A DNA stretch of 64,000 nucleotides from Taibaiella sp. (GTDB lineage: Bacteria > Bacteroidota > Bacteroidia > Chitinophagales > Chitinophagaceae), in contig JAHHDV010000027.1 of NCBI GenBank assembly GCA_019739295.1, positions 8,595 to 72,594 of the forward strand. The letters are read 5' to 3'. A program made the position numbers and the translations under genes. The notes under the pieces are model-generated. The model was not told the origin of the DNA, ran no database searches, and worked only from the letters and a program-made list of their open reading frames with translations. Below are positions 60,217 through 64,000 of the stretch, piece after piece (the first letter of the stretch is position 1; every line of letters begins with the position of its first letter).

Positions 60217-62004
60217 ATGACGCGGCATATGAAAAGACTCTTTGATATACTGGAAAGGAATGCCAGAGAGCATCCGAACAGAACGGCATTTGCGAAAAAG
60301 GAAAATAACAAATGGAAGGAATATCACAATAAGGATGTCGTGCTTAAAGTGGAGAACCTGGCCGCATCGATTCTGAATCTTATCGGGCTACCGGATATAT
60401 ATACTCCCGATAAGATGGAAAAAATTGGTATCATTTCCAATAACCGTCCCGAATGGCTGATCACGGATCTTGCCGTACAGCAGGCCAGTGCCATCCTGAC
60501 ACCTATATATCCTACGGTGGGTATCCCTGATCTTGAATTTATCCTCAATGAATCCCAGATCAGGATCATCTTTGTATCCAACAGTGAAATTTATGAACGC
60601 TTTAAGTCCGTATTGGAGAACGGGAACTACAGGATTTATTCTTTCGACAAGCTTGAAGGTGTCCCTAACTGGGAAACGTTACTGGTACAGCAATCTTCCG
60701 AAAGCCTGCTGGTCCAGAGTAAAAACAACATCACTGAGGACACATTGGCGACTATTATTTATACCAGTGGCACTACAGGCAATCCAAAAGGGGTAATGCT
60801 GACCCATAAGAATATCATGAGCAATGTCAAGGATTGTATGCCCCAGTTTCACTTTGCTAAGGATGGGGAGAAAGCGCTCAGTTTCCTTCCCCTGAACCAT
60901 ATTTTTGAGAAGACTATTTCCTATATCTATATGTACAAAGGAGCCCAGATCTATTATGCGGAGAGCATGGATACGATCGGGGATAACCTGAAGGAAGTAC
61001 AGCCCGTAGTATTTACCTGTGTACCCAGGGTGCTTGAGAAAGTATTTGATAAGATCGTGGCAAAGGGCAAAGAACTGAAAGGGATCAAGCGCGGGCTTTT
61101 CTTCTGGGCATTGAAACTGGCCCAGCGATATGATAATCACAAGAACCAGGGTGTATGGTACAACCTCCAATTGAAACTGGCCAATAAGGTCGTCTTCAGC
61201 AAATGGAGAGAGGCGCTCGGGGGGAGGGTCAGGGCCGTAGTCAGCGGTTCCGCGGCTTTGAATCCCGAGCTGATCCGGATATTTACAGCTGCCGGCATTA
61301 TTATCATGGAGGGATACGGGCTTACGGAGACTTCACCGGTAATATCTGTCAATACTTACGATAACGATGGCCGGGTTTTCGGTACTGTAGGACCGTTGAT
61401 CCAGAATGTAGAAGTCAAGATCGCAGAAGATGGAGAGATACTGTGCAAAGGAAATAATGTAATGAAAGGTTATTATAATAATGAAGCTGGCACCAAGGAG
61501 GTGTTCACTCCTGACGGATGGTTCAGGACGGGTGATATAGGGATGCTTGTAGATAATAAATTCCTGAAAATCACGGATCGGAAGAAAGAGATTTTCAAAA
61601 CATCAGGGGGTAAATACGTAGCGCCGCAATTTGTAGAAAATATATACAGAAGTGTAGATTCCATTGCTAATCTTATGGTACTGGGAGATGGTAAAAAGTT
61701 TGTATCAGCGCTGATAGTGCCGGACTGGGATGTGGTCGCCGGGAAAATCAACAACAATCAACCCATAGGTATTGCCGACCGACCGGCCTGGATTGATAAG
61801 CCTGAATTGAAAGAACTGATTCAAAAAGGTATAGAATGGGCTAACCCCAAGATCAACCATATAGAACAGGTCAAAGCATTCAGGATAGTGCCGGATGACT
61901 GGACCGTAGAAAACGGTATCCTGACACCCAAGCTGAGCCTGAGAAGGAAAGCTGTGATGGGGAAATACGGCGATCTGATCAGGACTATTTATCAGGAGCA
62001 ATGA
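60217..62004 (+). CDS. Long-chain fatty acid--CoA ligase, right-arm copy
   Basis: Mirror of 45810-47597; identical 595 residues. Confidence 0.88.
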   Translation: MTRHMKRLFDILERNAREHPNRTAFAKKENNKWKEYHNKDVVLKVENLAASILNLIGLPDIYTPDKMEKIGIISNNRPEWLITDLAVQQASAILTPIYPTVGIPDLEFILNESQIRIIFVSNSEIYERFKSVLENGNYRIYSFDKLEGVPNWETLLVQQSSESLLVQSKNNITEDTLATIIYTSGTTGNPKGVMLTHKNIMSNVKDCMPQFHFAKDGEKALSFLPLNHIFEKTISYIYMYKGAQIYYAESMDTIGDNLKEVQPVVFTCVPRVLEKVFDKIVAKGKELKGIKRGLFFWALKLAQRYDNHKNQGVWYNLQLKLANKVVFSKWREALGGRVRAVVSGSAALNPELIRIFTAAGIIIMEGYGLTETSPVISVNTYDNDGRVFGTVGPLIQNVEVKIAEDGEILCKGNNVMKGYYNNEAGTKEVFTPDGWFRTGDIGMLVDNKFLKITDRKKEIFKTSGGKYVAPQFVENIYRSVDSIANLMVLGDGKKFVSALIVPDWDVVAGKINNNQPIGIADRPAWIDKPELKELIQKGIEWANPKINHIEQVKAFRIVPDDWTVENGILTPKLSLRRKAVMGKYGDLIRTIYQEQ

Positions 62005-62012
62005 TGATCATA

Positions 62013-62039
62013 AAAAATGCTGCCAAGGGCAGCATTTTT
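62013..62039. terminator. Bidirectional terminator, right-arm copy
   Basis: Mirror of 45775-45801. Confidence 0.8.
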
Positions 62040-62124
62040 GTATAACGATTGCAGGCTCGTGTCTTATCGGGGAGCCGGCGAGATGATTCCATTTTTATCC
62101 CTCCGGATACTTTTTTGATTGGAA

Positions 62125-63144
62125 TTATTGCAACACAGATTTCAATGTGGCAATGGCTTCATCTGCATTCATTTCTTCCGTGATGTCAAAGATAGAAGTC
62201 ACTTTGCCGTCGACAACTACATTTTCATTACTGGTGATTTGCTCAAACTGTTCATCGGTAAACTGCTCTTGAAGCTGTCTGCCGAATGAAAAGTCAGTAA
62301 ACGCCTTATCTTCATTTTTAGAAAAATCTGTATTGTATCTTCTCAGTTCTATCAGGCCTTCTACAGGACCTGCTGAAAGGTGGACACCGTTCACTCCCTG
62401 TGAGATTTCATCCAGACCCAATGCATCCTTTTGCTCCAGTAACGTCCTTCTGATACTTCCTTCCCGGGCTGCTTCCGGATTGGTGGCACCGATGAAGTTT
62501 GTTCTGGCTTCTTTCCAGTTCAGGTCAGAAGACAGCGTCATCACGACGATACTCCTGCCTTTTTCTGTAAATTGTTTTAATTGTCTTGGGTGGAAGCCAT
62601 TTACGAGGTAAACAATTTCATTGTCCATTTTGATTTTGGCGCAATAGGTACCACCGGCTAATTTCTTGGCTTCGATATTTTGAAGCAGGAAATCAATAGA
62701 GTTAGGGTTGAAGTCAGGATAATGGGCCAGGAATTCGATTCCTCCAAGGACTTTTACATTTTGCACATCTTCACCGAAAAACTCTTTGAATTTATCTTTT
62801 GCTCCTTCTGACATGTTGCCGACAGCATTGCCTGCAATTTTGTTGATCACACCATAATGCTGGGCGATGATATTGTGCCGGTCCAGATAAGCAGCAGAAA
62901 GAACTTTAATGTTATGGATCGTAAAACCGAAATCATGGATTTTATTCCGGATCAGTTCCAGGATTTTATTCAACTGGATTTTGTCAGACGGAAGGGTGAT
63001 CTCCGGTTTGATGAAAAATAAAAATTCGTTCTTTCCTACAGGCGCTTCATGGTTCGTATAGATCTCTTTAAGGTCAAAAGATCCTTTCTGAACTTGTGTT
63101 ACAGCATCAGAGATAATCGCTGTCAGATCTTGGGCAGCAGTCAT
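62125..63144 (-). CDS. NDK-like protein with insertion, right-arm copy
   Basis: Mirror of 44670-45689; its -7 element is at 63177-63184. Confidence 0.65.
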   Translation of the reverse strand: MTAAQDLTAIISDAVTQVQKGSFDLKEIYTNHEAPVGKNEFLFFIKPEITLPSDKIQLNKILELIRNKIHDFGFTIHNIKVLSAAYLDRHNIIAQHYGVINKIAGNAVGNMSEGAKDKFKEFFGEDVQNVKVLGGIEFLAHYPDFNPNSIDFLLQNIEAKKLAGGTYCAKIKMDNEIVYLVNGFHPRQLKQFTEKGRSIVVMTLSSDLNWKEARTNFIGATNPEAAREGSIRRTLLEQKDALGLDEISQGVNGVHLSAGPVEGLIELRRYNTDFSKNEDKAFTDFSFGRQLQEQFTDEQFEQITSNENVVVDGKVTSIFDITEEMNADEAIATLKSVLQ

Positions 63145-63440
63145 ATGGTATAAGTTTTAAATTGTTTTTAAGGGTGCAAAGGTAGGTACAATTTTGCTTC
63201 TATATTCCTCTTGTTGCATATTTTATTCTGCCAAAATTTTCTGAAAAGCTATAGGGGAACGTATTAACCAAAGCGTATCCGCAAGAAGTGACGAATGGTT
63301 CGTATCAGGGTCAGATTCCACAAATCCTTTTCACTTTGGTTAAACCGGTACGAGTAATTTTGCCCTGGCAATTACAGCTTATTTGAAGGATTCAGCTTAC
63401 CTTAGCGGATCGAGCGTTTTGATGAACAAATTTTATTTTA

Positions 63441-64000
63441 ATGAGAAAGATTTTATACTTTATCGCTGCAGTGGCAGCCGGTTGTTCCCCGTTTTTCACC
63501 CAGGCCCAGGCCAGGCTTGTAGAGAAGGTGGAGCAGAAAGGAGAGAATGTGGTGATCCCATATTCTAAATTTGTATTGCCTAACGGGCTGACCGTAATCG
63601 TTCACGAAGACCACAGCGACCCTATCGTTCATGTAGATGTAACCTACCACGTAGGTTCTGCAAGAGAAGAGATAGGAAAATCAGGGTTTGCCCATTTCTT
63701 CGAGCATATGATGTTCCAGGGATCAGACAATGTAGCCGATGAGCAGCATTTTAAGATCATCACGGAAGCCGGCGGTACGCTGAATGGTACCACGAACAGG
63801 GACAGGACCAATTATTTCGAGACCGTTCCCAGAAATCAGCTGGAAAAAATGCTGTGGCTGGAAGCAGACCGTATGGGCTTCCTGCTGGATGCAGTGACGC
63901 AAGAGAAATTTGAAATCCAGAGAGCCACTGTTAAGAATGAAAGGGGCCAGAATTACGACAATCGTCCATATGGATTGGTAGGTGAGACCGCTTCCAAATC
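63441..64000 (+). CDS. M16-family zinc peptidase, N-terminal part, right-arm copy
   Basis: Mirror of 43814-44373. It includes the signal peptide and the HFFEH zinc motif, and is cut by the window end. Whether the mirror continues past this point cannot be seen here. Confidence 0.8.
   Translation, partial: MRKILYFIAAVAAGCSPFFTQAQARLVEKVEQKGENVVIPYSKFVLPNGLTVIVHEDHSDPIVHVDVTYHVGSAREEIGKSGFAHFFEHMMFQGSDNVADEQHFKIITEAGGTLNGTTNRDRTNYFETVPRNQLEKMLWLEADRMGFLLDAVTQEKFEIQRATVKNERGQNYDNRPYGLVGETASK

Larger units (their letters stand above)
43814..64000. repeat. Giant perfect inverted repeat (palindrome), arms at least 10,093 bp, 1-bp centre
   Basis: Every compared base at x is the complement of the base at 107814-x, from the centre at 53907 out to the window end. 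Edge check: bases 63991-64000 (CTTCCAAATC) mirror 43814-43823 (GATTTGGAAG). Checks at the tRNA, terminators and several intergenic stretches also match, and every reading frame in the left arm has a mirror with an identical translation. The only unpaired base is a T at 53907. The right arm may continue past the window. The interpretation is treated under findings: probably an assembly fold-back or a terminal hairpin. Confidence 0.97.

Noticed and set aside
43814..64000. Inverted duplication by composite transposition
   Set aside because: No IS element, transposase or target duplication is present at the centre or along the arms, and the arms show no divergence.
1..64000. CRISPR arrays, rRNA operon, riboswitches
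   Set aside because: I saw no regularly spaced repeats, rRNA sequence or recognisable riboswitch in the intergenic regions I read.

Overview
The window comes from a member of the Bacteroidota, probably a Chitinophagales/Saprospirales-type lineage. The evidence is two type IX secretion (T9SS) C-terminal sorting domains, carboxypeptidase-regulatory-domain TonB receptors, TamL, alternative complex III coupled to a cytochrome oxidase, and promoters of the TAnnTTTG type. No rRNA operon, CRISPR array or IS transposase was seen.

Layout. 1-8.2 kb: end of a T9SS-secreted protein, a beta-propeller phytase with its TonB receptor, and TamL. 8.4-25.7 kb: ordinary chromosomal genes (TonB receptor, PhnA, HAD phosphatase, phosphopantetheinyl transferase, OmpH-like lipoprotein, AraC regulator with a methylguanine-DNA methyltransferase, T9SS type B protein, serine hydrolase, GH3 enzyme, sugar nucleotidyltransferase, ComEC, Nudix, DCC protein). 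25.8-38.2 kb: one minus-strand respiratory operon actA-actB-fkbM-actC-actD-actE-actF-coxB-coxA, in which quinol is oxidised by alternative complex III and electrons pass to the oxidase. An FkbM methyltransferase gene sits inside it. 38.9-48.5 kb: E2 acyltransferase, DUF2795, LolD, M16 peptidase, NDK-like protein, acyl-CoA ligase, LysE. 48.66-53.9 kb: one end of a mobile element abutting a tRNA-Leu(GAG) gene, with a serine recombinase, small accessory proteins and NUMOD4/HNH-like DNA-binding modules.

The dominant structural fact is a perfect inverted repeat. From 43814 to the window end, each position x is the reverse complement of 107814-x, with one unpaired T at 53907. Two arms of at least 10,093 bp therefore mirror each other, and everything from 53908 on is a copy of 43814-53906. 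Palindromes of this size with no spacer are normally not stable in bacteria, so a fold-back chimera at a contig end, or a read-through hairpin terminus, is more likely than a chromosomal inversion-duplication.

Many core genes (tamL, GH3, serine hydrolase, coxB, actA-E, the E2 gene, the M16 gene) are broken by single-base indels, often in homopolymers, where the neighbouring frame continues the same protein. This looks like an under-polished long-read assembly, not a decaying genome, and the frameshifted genes are annotated as whole genes with that caveat.
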